A stretch of 64,000 bases of DNA from Paracidovorax wautersii (GTDB lineage: Bacteria > Pseudomonadota > Gammaproteobacteria > Burkholderiales > Burkholderiaceae_C). Made by a program: the position numbers and the translations under genes. Location: positions 3,680,001 to 3,744,000 of the forward strand of contig NZ_JAVIZX010000001.1 of NCBI RefSeq assembly GCF_031453675.1, given 5' to 3'. Shown here piece by piece: positions 10,224-18,884 of this stretch (its first letter is position 1; the number at the start of each line of letters is the position of its first letter). The notes beneath the pieces were generated by a model that worked only from the letters and a program-made list of their open reading frames with translations, made no database searches and was not told the DNA's origin.

Positions 10224-11261
10224 TTGAACGCCGTTCCCCCTGGTTCTCGCCGCTCCCGCCGCTCCAGCGGCCGCATCACCCTGGATGACGTCGCTCGCGC
10301 CGCGGGCGTCAGCCCGATCACCGTCTCGCGCGCCTTGCGCGGCGAGCGCAGCGTGGACGCCGCCCTCGCCCAGCGCGTGCGCGAAGCGGCGGACCAGCTG
10401 GGCTATGTGCCCGATCCGGCCGCCCGCGCGCTCGCCTCCCAGCGCAGCACGCAGGTGCTGGTGCTGGTGCCGCTCCTGTCCAACACCTTGTTCGTCGACC
10501 TGCTGGAGGCCGTGCACCGCACGCTGTTCCCCGAGGGATTCCAGCCCTTGATTGGGGTCACGCACTACGACGCTGCAGAAGAGGAACTGCTGCTGCGCAC
10601 CTACCTGCCCCACCGCCCTGCCGGCCTGCTGGTCACCGGGTTCGACCGCAGCGAGGCATCGCGCCAGCTCATCGCGCGCAGCGGCGTGCCCTGCGTGCAC
10701 CTGATGGAAACCAGCACGGCGCCGGGCGTGGCCTGCGTGGGCTTTTCGCAGGTGGATGCGGGCGCTGCCATCACCCGCCACCTGCTGGAGCGGGGGCGCC
10801 GGCGCATTGCCTTCTGCGGCGCCCAGCTCGACCCTCGGGTGATGCAGCGCGCCGAAGGCTACCGCCGCGCCCTGCGCGAGGCCGGCCTGTACGACCCGCG
10901 GCTGGAAACGCTCAGCCCCGAGCGCTCGTCCGTCGCTCTGGGCGCGCGGCTGTTCGAGGAGATGCTGCAGCGCACGCCCGATATCGACGCGATCTTCTTC
11001 TGCAACGACGACATCGCCCAGGGCGGACTGCTGGCAGCCAACCGGCTGCAGATCGCGGTGCCGCAACGCATCGCCATCGCCGGATTCAACGACCTGGCCG
11101 GCAGCGACCAGATGGTGCCGCCGCTGACCACGGTGCGCACACCGCGCAGCGAGGTCGGCCGCGCCGGCGCCACAATGCTGCTGGGCATGATGCGCGGGAC
11201 CGTGCCCCAGCCCGGCTGCATTGCGCTGGACTACGAGCTGGTCCCCCGCGGCAGCACCTGA
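10224..11261 (+). CDS. gntR: LacI family transcriptional regulator, probable gluconate repressor
   Basis: The protein has an N-terminal LacI helix-turn-helix (RITLDDVARAAGVSPITVSRAL), the hinge region PDPAARALASQRS and a periplasmic-binding-protein-like effector domain ending in TTVRTPRSEVGRAGATMLLGM. The start is placed at a TTG (10224), giving about 345 residues. The frame stays open upstream to 10038, but that part runs across both operators and has no family similarity. Divergence from gntK, which overlaps a LacI-type palindrome, argues that it represses the gluconate kinase and transporter operon until an inducer binds. The start codon is uncertain. Confidence 0.85.
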   Translation: MNAVPPGSRRSRRSSGRITLDDVARAAGVSPITVSRALRGERSVDAALAQRVREAADQLGYVPDPAARALASQRSTQVLVLVPLLSNTLFVDLLEAVHRTLFPEGFQPLIGVTHYDAAEEELLLRTYLPHRPAGLLVTGFDRSEASRQLIARSGVPCVHLMETSTAPGVACVGFSQVDAGAAITRHLLERGRRRIAFCGAQLDPRVMQRAEGYRRALREAGLYDPRLETLSPERSSVALGARLFEEMLQRTPDIDAIFFCNDDIAQGGLLAANRLQIAVPQRIAIAGFNDLAGSDQMVPPLTTVRTPRSEVGRAGATMLLGMMRGTVPQPGCIALDYELVPRGST

Positions 11262-11334
11262 CTGCCCGAATCACCGCGCCGCTCGCATCGGCGGACTCGG
11301 GCAGGCTGCGGCTTCTGCACCGCCGATGCCCATG

Positions 11335-11366
11335 AAAAAAGCCCGGCGGACCGGGCTTCTTTTTGC
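11335..11366. terminator. Bidirectional terminator between gntR and the OmpA-like gene
   Basis: AGCCCGG and CCGGGCT form a stem with a CGGA loop, with an A run on the left and CTTTTT on the right. It lies between the convergent genes gntR and the OmpA-domain gene and should stop transcription from both sides. Confidence 0.85.
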
Positions 11367-11402
11367 GTTGACTGGACAGGCCGGTGCGGCCGTCCGGCAC
11401 GT

Positions 11403-11933
11403 TCACTGGGATGCGAGAGTGACTTCGACGCGGCGGGCCTCGGCGTTGTTGCCACCGGCCTGCGTGACTTCGGGCTTGCGCAGTTCGATCTTGTCGTCGG
11501 GCACGCCGGCCGCCTTGAGCGCATCGCGCACGGCCAGGGCACGGTTCTTGGCGAGTTCGGCATTGGCCACGGCGTCGCCGGTGGCGTCATGGAAGCCCGA
11601 CACCACGACCGAGCGGCCCTCGGCCACGGCGCGGGCCAGGTCGGCCAGGGCGGGCTCGGCACCGGGCGCCAGATCGGCACGGCCGGTGGCGAAGTAGAAG
11701 CGCACCACGCCGCCGTCGACCACGATGCGGGCGACTTCGTCCTCGGCCACCACCAGCGTGCCGGCCGGGGCCACCACCACGGCCGCGGGCTCGACCACGG
11801 GGGCGCGCGCGGCAGCCCGCTGCTTGTAGACCGTCACGCCCACCACCGTGGACACCACCAGCGCGATCAACGCGAAAAGGAACCCGAGGGCGAAACGCTG
11901 CTGGCTGTCGTCGTCGGAACTGCTGAAGGACAT
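11403..11933 (-). CDS. OmpA family protein, membrane-anchored
   Basis: The 176-residue protein has a polar N-terminus (MSFSSSDDDSQQRFALG), one transmembrane helix at about residues 14-37, a Pro/Ala/Val linker, and a C-terminal OmpA/MotB-like peptidoglycan-binding domain at about 70-176. The domain shows VVRFYFATGRADL and ANAELAKNRALAVRDAL. No cleavable signal sequence is evident, so the helix probably anchors it in the inner membrane with the domain in the periplasm. An upstream in-frame start at 12041 would overlap the divergent chaC gene and is not used. Its precise role is unknown. Confidence 0.82.
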   Translation of the reverse strand: MSFSSSDDDSQQRFALGFLFALIALVVSTVVGVTVYKQRAAARAPVVEPAAVVVAPAGTLVVAEDEVARIVVDGGVVRFYFATGRADLAPGAEPALADLARAVAEGRSVVVSGFHDATGDAVANAELAKNRALAVRDALKAAGVPDDKIELRKPEVTQAGGNNAEARRVEVTLASQ

Positions 11934-11988
11934 GGTGACTCCGTAAATAATGGACGTTGGGACAAAACCGCAAATTGTAAATCTCGCC

Positions 11989-12594
11989 ATGCCGACGATC
12001 GCCGCCCCCATCCGCGACCCCGCACCGATGCTGGAGCGCACCCTGGCCGAATGGGGCGGACAGAGCGACGTGTGGATCTTCGGCTACGGCTCGCTGATCT
12101 GGCGGCCGGACTTCGACTTTGCCGAGCGGCGTGCCGCCAAGGTGCACGGCTGGCACCGCGCGCTCAAGATGTGGAGCCGCCTCAACCGCGGCACGCCGGA
12201 TTGCCCAGGGCTGGTGTTCGGCATGCTCTCGGGCGGCAGCTGCCGCGGCATGGTCTTTCGCGTGCCGGCGGCGCAGGCGCGGCAGGTGCTCATCAATCTG
12301 TGGCAGCGCGAGATGGCGCTGGGCGTGTACGACCCGCGCTGGCTGGTCTGCCAGACCGGCGCCGGCCCGGTCCGCGCGCTGGCCTTCACCCTCTCGCGCC
12401 GCAGCCCCAGCCATGCAGGCGTGCTGCCGGACGACGAGTACCGGCGCATCTTTGCCGAAGCCAGCGGCATCTACGGCACCACGCGCGACTACGCCCAGGC
12501 CACCTACGACGAGCTGCGCCGCCTGGGCATCGACGATCGCGCCCTGGGCCGCCTGCTGGCCCTGGCCGCCGACCACCGGCGCGCGCAGCCCTGA
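11989..12594 (+). CDS. chaC: Gamma-glutamylcyclotransferase (ChaC family)
   Basis: The protein of about 201 residues has the ChaC signature FGYGSLIWRPDF (substrate-binding loop) and a conserved WQREM containing the likely catalytic Glu. ChaC enzymes cleave the gamma-glutamyl bond of glutathione to give 5-oxoproline and Cys-Gly. The ATG at 11989 gives MPTIAAPIRD; an upstream start at 11950 is possible but nearer the divergent OmpA-like start at 11933. No strong ribosome-binding site is seen. The divergent promoters must be packed within about 55 bp. Confidence 0.88.
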   Translation: MPTIAAPIRDPAPMLERTLAEWGGQSDVWIFGYGSLIWRPDFDFAERRAAKVHGWHRALKMWSRLNRGTPDCPGLVFGMLSGGSCRGMVFRVPAAQARQVLINLWQREMALGVYDPRWLVCQTGAGPVRALAFTLSRRSPSHAGVLPDDEYRRIFAEASGIYGTTRDYAQATYDELRRLGIDDRALGRLLALAADHRRAQP

Positions 12595-12719
12595 CCGGGC
12601 CCTGCCCGCCGCTCGCTTGCAGCGGACCGAGGCGCGGCGCCGTCCGACGCGCAGTGCCGATGCGCGCAGGCAGACTGCGCGCACTCTTCCCGATCGCCAC
12701 CCGTTACAGGAGCACCGCC

Positions 12720-13253
12720 ATGCGCCATCCCGCCCGCCTTCTCTCCCTGATCCTGGCTACCGCCGCAGCCGCGGCCGCCACCGGCTGCGCCCATACCGGC
12801 TCGGGCTCCGCTGCCACCGCCCGGCTGGAGCCCACCCGTGGCAACACCGTGACCGGGGATGTCCGCTTCGTGCAGCAGGCCGATGCCGTGCGCGTGAGCG
12901 GCGAGGTGCGCGGCTTGGCGCCGAACACGGAGCACGGCTTCCACATCCATGAAAAGGGCGACTGTTCCAGCGGCGACGGCAACAGCGCGGGCGGCCACTT
13001 CAACCCGCTGGCCAAGCCCCACGGCCAGCACGACCATGGCGATCACCACGCGGGCGATCTGCCCAGCCTGGTGGCGGACGCCAACGGCGTGGCGCGCTTC
13101 AGCTTCGAATCGCGCACCATCAGCGTCGGCAGCAGTTCCACCGACATCGTGGGCCGTGGCCTGATCGTCCACGCCCAGGCCGACGACTACGTGACGCAGC
13201 CGACAGGCAATGCCGGCGCGCGCCTGGCGTGCGCGGTGATCCAGGCGCGCTGA
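12720..13253 (+). CDS. sodC: Superoxide dismutase [Cu-Zn], lipoprotein
   Basis: The 177-residue protein has a lipoprotein signal peptide ending ATGC (Cys23), so it is probably outer-membrane anchored and faces the periplasm. The Cu-Zn SOD core is complete: GFHIHEKGDCSSGDG with two Cu-binding His and the disulfide Cys, GGHFNP, a His-rich zinc loop (KPHGQHDHGDHHAGD) and GRGLIVHAQADDY with the last Cu ligand. GACAGGAGC lies just before the ATG. It detoxifies superoxide outside the cytoplasm. The upstream open sequence in the same frame is an accidental extension. Confidence 0.95.
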   Translation: MRHPARLLSLILATAAAAAATGCAHTGSGSAATARLEPTRGNTVTGDVRFVQQADAVRVSGEVRGLAPNTEHGFHIHEKGDCSSGDGNSAGGHFNPLAKPHGQHDHGDHHAGDLPSLVADANGVARFSFESRTISVGSSSTDIVGRGLIVHAQADDYVTQPTGNAGARLACAVIQAR

Positions 13254-13283
13254 TGCCCACAGGGGCGATGTCGCCGGGGCACA

Positions 13284-13982
13284 ATGGCCGACATGAGCCC
13301 ACCGCCCTCTTCTTCACCCTCCTCGTCCTCCGCATCGTCCCTGTCTTCCTCGATCGCCGATCTGCGCAAGAGCTACGAACGCGCGGAACTGGGCGAGGAT
13401 GCCTCGCATGCTGATCCGCTGCGCCAGTTCGACCAGTGGCTGAACGAGGCCCTGGCGGCGCAGGTGCCCGAGCCCAATGCCATGACGCTGGCCACCGTGG
13501 GCGCCGATCTGCGGCCCAGCACGCGCATCGTGCTCATCAAGGGCTATGACGCGCGCGGCATCGTCTGGTACACCAACTACGACAGCCGCAAGGGCCGCCA
13601 GCTGGCGGGCAATCCGTTCGCAGCGCTACAGTTTCATTGGGTGGAGCTGGAGCGCGTGGTGCGCATCGAGGGCACGGTCGAGAAGGTCAGCGACGAGGAA
13701 AGCGACGCCTACTTCGCCAGCCGGCCGCTGGACTCGCGCATCGGCGCCTGGGCCAGCCCGCAGAGCCAGGTCATCTCCGGCCGGGGCGTGCTGGTGGCCA
13801 ATGCCGCCAGGTACGGCGCGCAGTTCCTGCTGCAGCCGCCGCGGCCGCCGCACTGGGGAGGCTTCCGCCTGAAACCCGAGCAGTGGGAGTTCTGGCAGGG
13901 CCGCAAGAGCCGCCTGCACGACCGGCTGCGCTACCGCCAGGACGGCGGCAGCGCCTGGGTGCGCGAGCGACTGGCGCCCTGA
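13284..13982 (+). CDS. pdxH: Pyridoxamine 5'-phosphate oxidase
   Basis: The FMN enzyme oxidises PNP or PMP to pyridoxal phosphate. The conserved core is clear: [40 protein letters not shown] and a C-terminal [10 protein letters not shown]. Before the core is an unusual 20-residue run of Pro and Ser ([19 protein letters not shown]) that is not part of the fold and may be untranslated or disordered. The ATG at 13284 or the one at 13293 could be the start. The length of about 230 is a little above the usual 215 because of this tail. Confidence 0.93.
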   Translation: MADMSPPPSSSPSSSSASSLSSSIADLRKSYERAELGEDASHADPLRQFDQWLNEALAAQVPEPNAMTLATVGADLRPSTRIVLIKGYDARGIVWYTNYDSRKGRQLAGNPFAALQFHWVELERVVRIEGTVEKVSDEESDAYFASRPLDSRIGAWASPQSQVISGRGVLVANAARYGAQFLLQPPRPPHWGGFRLKPEQWEFWQGRKSRLHDRLRYRQDGGSAWVRERLAP

Positions 13983-13995
13983 GCGGGCGGCGGTC

Positions 13996-14018
13996 GGGCC
14001 CCGCTGCGGGCCCTGTTT
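13996..14018 (+). terminator. Possible terminator after pdxH
   Basis: GGGCCC and GGGCCC pair around a CGCTGC loop and are followed by TGTTTC, 15 bp after the pdxH stop. The U-tract is weak, so termination efficiency is uncertain. Confidence 0.4.
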
Positions 14019-14019
14019 C

Positions 14020-14123
14020 GCTATGAAAGCAGGAGCTGCTTGCGCTTTCTGCGCGCGGGATTCAGGATCTTATATATCCAGAGTTGGCGCCCAACAAGCG
14101 CAACCAGCTATATTTTTCATAGC
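14020..14123. repeat. Dispersed palindromic element, copies 2 and 3 as an inverted pair
   Basis: Two copies of the element face each other between pdxH and the AEC transporter gene. The left copy begins GCTATGAAAGCAGGAGCTG and the right copy, read on the other strand, begins GCTATGAAAAATATAGCTGG; both continue into TTGCGCTT. The pair forms a large imperfect inverted repeat of about 104 bp between convergent genes. Confidence 0.75.
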
Positions 14124-14128
14124 TTTCC

Positions 14129-15079
14129 CTAAAGCAGCCGCTGCCCCAGCAGCAGCATCAGCGGCAGCGTGATCATGGCCAGCGCGGTGGAGATGGCGAT
14201 GCTGGAAGACACCTCCTCCTGCATCACGCCATAGCGCTGCGTGAAGAGGAACACGTTGGCGCCCACCGGCAGCGTGGCCGCCGCGAACATCACCGCCACC
14301 GCCAGGCCCGACAGGCCCATCGCCCAGGCCAGCGCGAACAGCAGCAGGGGGTGCACCAGGTTCTTGACCAGGGCGATGCCCAGTGCATCGCGCCAGTGGT
14401 GGCCGATCTTGCTGTACGCCAGGGTGATGCCCACCAGCAGCAGCGCGATGGGACCCAGCGCGGCGCCCAGCACCTGCAGTGGCTTGTCCACCACCTCGGG
14501 CAGATGCAGCCCGGTCTGCGCCAGCAGCAGTCCGGCCAGGATCGGCAGCGGCACCGGGTGCACGATGCCGTTGCGCACCGCCTGCAGCACCGTGCGCAGC
14601 ATGGAGCGTGGCACGTCCAGCCCGGCGCGCTGGCGCTCACGCGCCTCGGCCAGCTCGAAGACGACGGTGGCCGAGGTCAGCAGAATGAGCGCGTGCAGCG
14701 ACACCAGCGTGAACAGCGTGACGAGGCCCTGCTCGCCGTACACCAGGCCGATCAGCGGCACACCGATCATCAGGGTGTTGCTGAACATCTGCGCCAGGCC
14801 ACGTGCGGCGGAGCGGGTCGAGAACCCGCACAACGCCATCGTGCCCACGAACACCAGGCCGCTGGCCAGGAAGTACAGGCCGACCGGCTGGAAGTCAAGA
14901 TCCTGCACGCGCACGCCGGCCATCGTGCGAAACAGCAGCGCCGGCGTCAGCACCAGGAAGACGATGTTGGAAAGGTCCTTGATGGCCGAGGCGCGGACCC
15001 ACCCGATGCGGGCGGCGCCGAAGCCGATGCCGATGCTCAGCAGCACCGGAATGAGCGAGGAGAAGACGGGGGAATTCAC
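14129..15079 (-). CDS. AEC family transporter (auxin efflux carrier-like)
   Basis: The protein of about 316 residues has ten hydrophobic helices and the two-half layout of AEC permeases, including PVLLSIGIGFGAARIGWV at the N-terminus, FSNTLMIGVPLIGLVYG in the first half and AAATLPVGANVFLFTQRYG in the second. The GTG at 15079 gives the normal N-terminus (NSPVFSSLIPVLL); an ATG at 15238 would add a 53-residue Arg/Cys-rich leader with no family counterpart. AEC proteins move small organic acids or amino acids across the inner membrane; the substrate is unknown. No good ribosome-binding site is visible, so the start is uncertain. Confidence 0.85.
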   Translation of the reverse strand: MNSPVFSSLIPVLLSIGIGFGAARIGWVRASAIKDLSNIVFLVLTPALLFRTMAGVRVQDLDFQPVGLYFLASGLVFVGTMALCGFSTRSAARGLAQMFSNTLMIGVPLIGLVYGEQGLVTLFTLVSLHALILLTSATVVFELAEARERQRAGLDVPRSMLRTVLQAVRNGIVHPVPLPILAGLLLAQTGLHLPEVVDKPLQVLGAALGPIALLLVGITLAYSKIGHHWRDALGIALVKNLVHPLLLFALAWAMGLSGLAVAVMFAAATLPVGANVFLFTQRYGVMQEEVSSSIAISTALAMITLPLMLLLGQRLL

Positions 15080-15324
15080 AAAAAGGGAACGGACTCGGGG
15101 GACGGCCGGCTGCGCAACGCGGCGGGATGGAAACAGCAGCCGACAGGCGCTGCACGCAAAGCGCCGATTATCCGCCGGTGCGCACTCCCACAGCCCTGCC
15201 CCATCGCGCCATGCTTTCGGCCGATCGCGCAACTTCACGCGACTACACCCGCAGACGGCGCACTGCGGTCACCGCCACCGCCACCATCCCCACCACCCGC
15301 TGGCGTGGCGACCGGGCGGAAGCA

Positions 15325-15837
15325 CTACCGCTCGCCGGCGCCCGGCACCAGCTTGGCGGCCAGCAGGTTGGCCACGTAGCGCAGGCGGCCGATGTCTGCC
15401 TCCGCCTGCGGAGTGCGGCTGAAGCAGCACAGCGTACCGTAGACCCCACCGCCTTCCAGCCGCACGGGCGTGCTCAGGTGGGTGCCGATGGGAATGCCCG
15501 GGTCGGGCGCCTTGCCTGCAGCGACATATTCGCGCGCATCCCGCATGACCTCGGGCAGGCGGCCTTCCACCACGTACTGGCACCAGCTCTCTTCCACCGG
15601 GTCGGACATGCCGGCCTGCAGCGGCGCGAAGTCGGGCGCGCTGTCCACGGCCTGGATGGTGCGCCGGCCGTCCGCGATCTGCGAGACGAACGCCACATCC
15701 ATGCCCAGGCGCGTACGCAGCGCCTGCAGCACCTGCGTCACCGCGGCGGGCAGCTCAGGGTCTGCGGAGTCGCTCGTGGCCACGAGCATTTCCGAGATCT
15801 TCACATCGATGTCGTCAGGGTCGTAATCGAGGAACAT
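15325..15837 (-). CDS. GAF domain-containing protein
   Basis: The 170-residue protein is almost entirely one GAF domain, with MDVAFVSQIADGRRTIQAVDS, EESWCQYVVEGRLPEVMRDA and GTHLSTPVRLEGGGVYGTLC. The Cys in EESWCQYV and the His in GTHLSTPV are often conserved in this small-molecule-sensing family. The ATG at 15837 (MFLDYDPDDIDVKISEML) is chosen because the upstream extension is Ala/Arg-rich noise. No output domain is attached, so it may act as a partner or sensor subunit. Ligand and partner are unknown. Confidence 0.85.
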   Translation of the reverse strand: MFLDYDPDDIDVKISEMLVATSDSADPELPAAVTQVLQALRTRLGMDVAFVSQIADGRRTIQAVDSAPDFAPLQAGMSDPVEESWCQYVVEGRLPEVMRDAREYVAAGKAPDPGIPIGTHLSTPVRLEGGGVYGTLCCFSRTPQAEADIGRLRYVANLLAAKLVPGAGER

Positions 15838-15946
15838 GCCTGCGAGTCTAGTGCGCCGAGGCCCGCCGAGGTGCAAGCAATGGCATCGGCGACCAGCCCG
15901 TTTCCGCGCTGCGGGACGCCTCTGCCATGCGGGTGCCGATGCGGCT

Positions 15947-15984
15947 GCCCGGGCGGCACCGAGGACATGCGATGCCGCCCGGGC
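15947..15984. repeat. Perfect 12-bp inverted repeat
   Basis: GCCCGGGCGGCA (15947-15958) and its exact complement TGCCGCCCGGGC (15973-15984) flank a 14-nt loop. It lies between the end of the TonB-dependent receptor gene (16023) and the start of the GAF gene (15837). No T-run follows, so it may be a strong RNA hairpin that stabilises or attenuates rather than an intrinsic terminator. Confidence 0.6.
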
Positions 15985-16022
15985 CACCCCGCCGGGCGCA
16001 CGGGCTTGCGCTCATGTTCCCG

Positions 16023-18179
16023 TCAGAAGTCCACCTTGACACCCACCTTCAGGCTGCGGCCCGGCAGCGGTGCCTTGGGGAACGCGGTGGTCGTCAGGAT
16101 CGACGTGGCGCTGTAGGCCAGCTTGTCGGTGATGTTGTCCAGGCGCGCATACCACAGCACGTCGATGCGCTGCGCGCCGAACTGCCACTGCGTGCGGTAG
16201 CCCAGCGAGGCGTTCCACAGCGTGTAGGCGCCCGTGGCGCGGGTGCCGTCGGCGGGCACGCGGCTCTGGGCGGCCAGGTAGTCGAAGCCCAGGCCGGCGC
16301 GCCACGGGCCGCGGGACCACAGCAGGGTGCTGCCCAGGCGCAGCGGCGCGATGCGCGGCAGCGGCTCGCCGGTGTCGCGGTTGGTGGCGCGCACGATGTC
16401 GCCGCGCAGCTGCAGGTCCAGCGTGGACGCGTCGCCCAGCACCGAAGACGCCGGAGCCATCAATCCGCTCTCGCCCACCAGGCGCACCGTGCCGCTGGCT
16501 TCGAGCCCGTAGAAGCGCGCACGCACGCCCTGGTAGACGAATTCGGGCAGCGCGCCGTCGGTGCCGGCGGCCACCACCTCGCCCTCTTCCGAGCGCAGCT
16601 GGCCCGAAGGCGTGAGGCCGATGTAGTTGGAGAACTGGCTCACGAACGCGGTGGCAGCGAAGCGGTGCGGGCCGCTCTTCCACGCGGCGCCAACGTCGAG
16701 GCTGGTGGACTTCTCCAGGCCCAGCCCGGCGTCGCCCGTCTCCCATGCGCCAGTGGCCACGTGCGGGCCATTGGCGAAGAGTTCGTAGTCCTTGGGCGCC
16801 CGCTGCGTGTACGAGAGGTTGGAGGTCAGCTGCCACGCCGGCGTCAGATTCACCAGTGCGCCCACGGCCGCGCTGTGCGGATGGAAGTCGCGCTTGCCGA
16901 CGGTGAACCGGTCGATGTCCGGGCTGCCGAACGATTCGACGCTGACGCGCTCGGTACGGGCGCCGAACGTCAGCTTGCCCCAGTCGGTGCCCAGTTCCTC
17001 ATGCACGAACAGCGCCGTGGTGCGGCTGCGGCTGCGCGGCGCGAAGGCCTCTTCGCCGATGGCCGAAAAGCGCGCCGCCTCGGCCTGGATGCCGATCACG
17101 CCCTGCAGCCGTCCGATGGGGGCATGCCGCGCCTCCACCCGCAGGTCGTTGCCGGCATTGCGGAAGGTGGTGCCGGGCTCGCCGCCCTCGTACTCGGTGT
17201 GCTGGTAGTCGGTGTGGCTGGCCTGCACGCGCACGCTTTGCAGCGGGCCCGCATCGATGCGCCACAGGCCGTCCAGCGCATAGCGGTTGGAGCGCATGCC
17301 GATGGTCACATCGTCCTCGGCCACCGTGCCGTAGTCGCTGCGGTAGGTGCTGGCCGACAGGCCCAGGTAGCCGCGGTCGAAGAACGCCGTGCCGCCCACC
17401 GCGCCACCGCGCGTGTGGCTGGCCGAGTTGCAGATGCGCTGCGCGAGGCTGGGCGAGCCGGGTTTCTCACAGGCCAGTTCGGTGGGCACGCGCACGTCGT
17501 CGGTGCGGCGGTCGAACACGTCGGCATGCAACGCAAAGCGGTCGTTGCCGCCTTCCACCATGGCCGCGCCCGCGCGCTCGCGGCTGCCCGTGGCGGCCGA
17601 GGCCTCGGCCTTGCCGTCCACACCGTTCAAGGGTTCGCGCGGGATGCGGTTGTCGATCACGTTGACCACACCGCCCACGGCACTGCCGCCATAGAGCAGC
17701 GCCGCCGGGCCGCGCAGCACCTCGATGCGCTCGGTGGTCAGCGCCTCGGTGGGCACGGCATGGTCGAAGCTCAGGGCCGAGGCGTCCAGCGTGGCGCCGC
17801 TGTTCTGCAGCACGCGGATGCGGTCGCCGTCCAACCCGCGGATGATGGGCCGGCTGGCGTTGGGGCCGAAGTAGGTGCTGCTCACGCCGGGCAGACCGTC
17901 GAGCGTCTGGCCGAGCGTGGATTGCGTGCGCAGCGTCAGGCCGTCGCCCGAGAGCTGAGCGGCCGGCGTGACGACCGCATCGGCACCCAGCGGGTTGCCG
18001 GTCACGGTGACCTCGGACAGGCGTGCGCGGGGGGCCTCCGCGGCGTCGTCAGCAGCAGTTGCTGCTGCGGTCTGCGCGTGCGCACCGGACGAGGCCAGCA
18101 GCACGAGCACCGCGCAGGCCAGCGGGTGCAGGGCGATACGGCGCGAGCGCGGCGCTTGGGGAAAGAAGGAAGGGTTCAT
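16023..18179 (-). CDS. znuD: TonB-dependent receptor, ZnuD-like zinc receptor
   Basis: The 718-residue outer-membrane receptor has a signal peptide ending GAHAQ, a plug domain (about 55-170) and a beta-barrel ending in KVGVKVDF with the terminal Phe expected for BAM assembly. The plug motif RPIIRGLDGDRIRVLQNSG and the loop with ACEKPGSPSLAQRICNS resemble ZnuD-type zinc receptors of Neisseria and related bacteria. It is the last gene of a cluster headed by a Fur-family regulator that looks like Zur, which supports zinc (or a zinc complex) as ligand. Haem or another metal complex cannot be excluded from sequence alone. Confidence 0.85.
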   Translation of the reverse strand: MNPSFFPQAPRSRRIALHPLACAVLVLLASSGAHAQTAAATAADDAAEAPRARLSEVTVTGNPLGADAVVTPAAQLSGDGLTLRTQSTLGQTLDGLPGVSSTYFGPNASRPIIRGLDGDRIRVLQNSGATLDASALSFDHAVPTEALTTERIEVLRGPAALLYGGSAVGGVVNVIDNRIPREPLNGVDGKAEASAATGSRERAGAAMVEGGNDRFALHADVFDRRTDDVRVPTELACEKPGSPSLAQRICNSASHTRGGAVGGTAFFDRGYLGLSASTYRSDYGTVAEDDVTIGMRSNRYALDGLWRIDAGPLQSVRVQASHTDYQHTEYEGGEPGTTFRNAGNDLRVEARHAPIGRLQGVIGIQAEAARFSAIGEEAFAPRSRSRTTALFVHEELGTDWGKLTFGARTERVSVESFGSPDIDRFTVGKRDFHPHSAAVGALVNLTPAWQLTSNLSYTQRAPKDYELFANGPHVATGAWETGDAGLGLEKSTSLDVGAAWKSGPHRFAATAFVSQFSNYIGLTPSGQLRSEEGEVVAAGTDGALPEFVYQGVRARFYGLEASGTVRLVGESGLMAPASSVLGDASTLDLQLRGDIVRATNRDTGEPLPRIAPLRLGSTLLWSRGPWRAGLGFDYLAAQSRVPADGTRATGAYTLWNASLGYRTQWQFGAQRIDVLWYARLDNITDKLAYSATSILTTTAFPKAPLPGRSLKVGVKVDF

Positions 18180-18259
18180 GGCAAGGCAAAAAAATGGAGG
18201 AAGGGCTACTCACGGCTCGGACCCTTGCCACACGGGGACGCGGCCACGCGGTGGCGCGG

Positions 18260-18283
18260 GATCGATCCATCGATGAATCGATC
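18260..18283. repeat. Triple ATCGAT array upstream of znuD
   Basis: Three ATCGAT hexamers (18261-18266, 18269-18274 and 18277-18282) are spaced exactly 8 bp apart within 24 bp, 80-100 bp upstream of the znuD-like start. The array could be a binding site or chance; no known motif is assigned. Confidence 0.4.
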
Positions 18284-18393
18284 GCCAGCCACGGCATGGC
18301 CCATGCGCGCAGGCACAGGCATTCCAAGGAAAAACAGGAAGGGAAGAAAAAGGCCGCCCGGCGACGCGCCCGCACCCGCGGACGCAGGCGCGC

Positions 18394-18822
18394 TCAGGCG
18401 CGGCCGGAGCCTGGCGGCGCGCGGGCCAGGAAGGCGCGCTGCGGCCGCGCGCCGATGCCCGTGGCGGGCGGGGTGTGGGGGGCCGGCTCGGCGCCCGGCA
18501 GCACGGCCAACACCGGCACGGGCAGCAGCGCCATGCCGAAGAGCAGCTGGTCGAGCAGATTGCAGTCGCTGCCGGCGTGGCCGTGGAACAGCGCCTCCAG
18601 CATGCTGCTGCCGTGGGCATGGCCGGGGTTCGCCGCCTGCGCCGTGGCGCCGTGGGCCTGCGCCGCTGTGGGCACGGCCGCACCCAAGGGGCCGCCGTGC
18701 ACGACCTGGTGCACGCGGCCCAGTGCCGGGCTGAGCACCAGGCATAGCGCCAGCAGCCATGACGCCAGGCGCGCCGCCCACGGGCGTGGCGTCATGACCG
18801 GTGCGGACCGCGGGCGGGACAT
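18394..18822 (-). CDS. Small histidine-rich secreted or membrane protein in the zinc cluster
   Basis: This 142-residue protein has a hydrophobic signal-like segment (WAARLASWLLALCLVLSPALG) followed by a His-rich stretch (RVHQVVHGG, HGATAQAANPGHAHG, LFHGHAG) and the motif SDCNLLDQLLFGMALLP, then a Pro/Ala/Arg tail. Proteins with a VHG..GH..C.L.DQL pattern recur in zinc-regulated clusters of betaproteobacteria. It may hold zinc in the periplasm. An alternative start at 18795 (MTPRPWAARL) would give a tidier signal peptide. Function is inferred only from context and His content. Confidence 0.65.
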   Translation of the reverse strand: MSRPRSAPVMTPRPWAARLASWLLALCLVLSPALGRVHQVVHGGPLGAAVPTAAQAHGATAQAANPGHAHGSSMLEALFHGHAGSDCNLLDQLLFGMALLPVPVLAVLPGAEPAPHTPPATGIGARPQRAFLARAPPGSGRA

Positions 18823-18884
18823 GTCAGATCGGATGAGAAGGTGGCGGAAAGGAACCGGTCAGGGGCACAGCGCAGCGGCGGCGG

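Noticed and set aside
15927-18734. A 935-codon open frame on the plus strand antisense to the TonB-dependent receptor
   Set aside because: It is rich in Arg, His, Ala and Gln, has no domain or signal peptide, and is the usual complement-strand open frame of a GC-rich gene.
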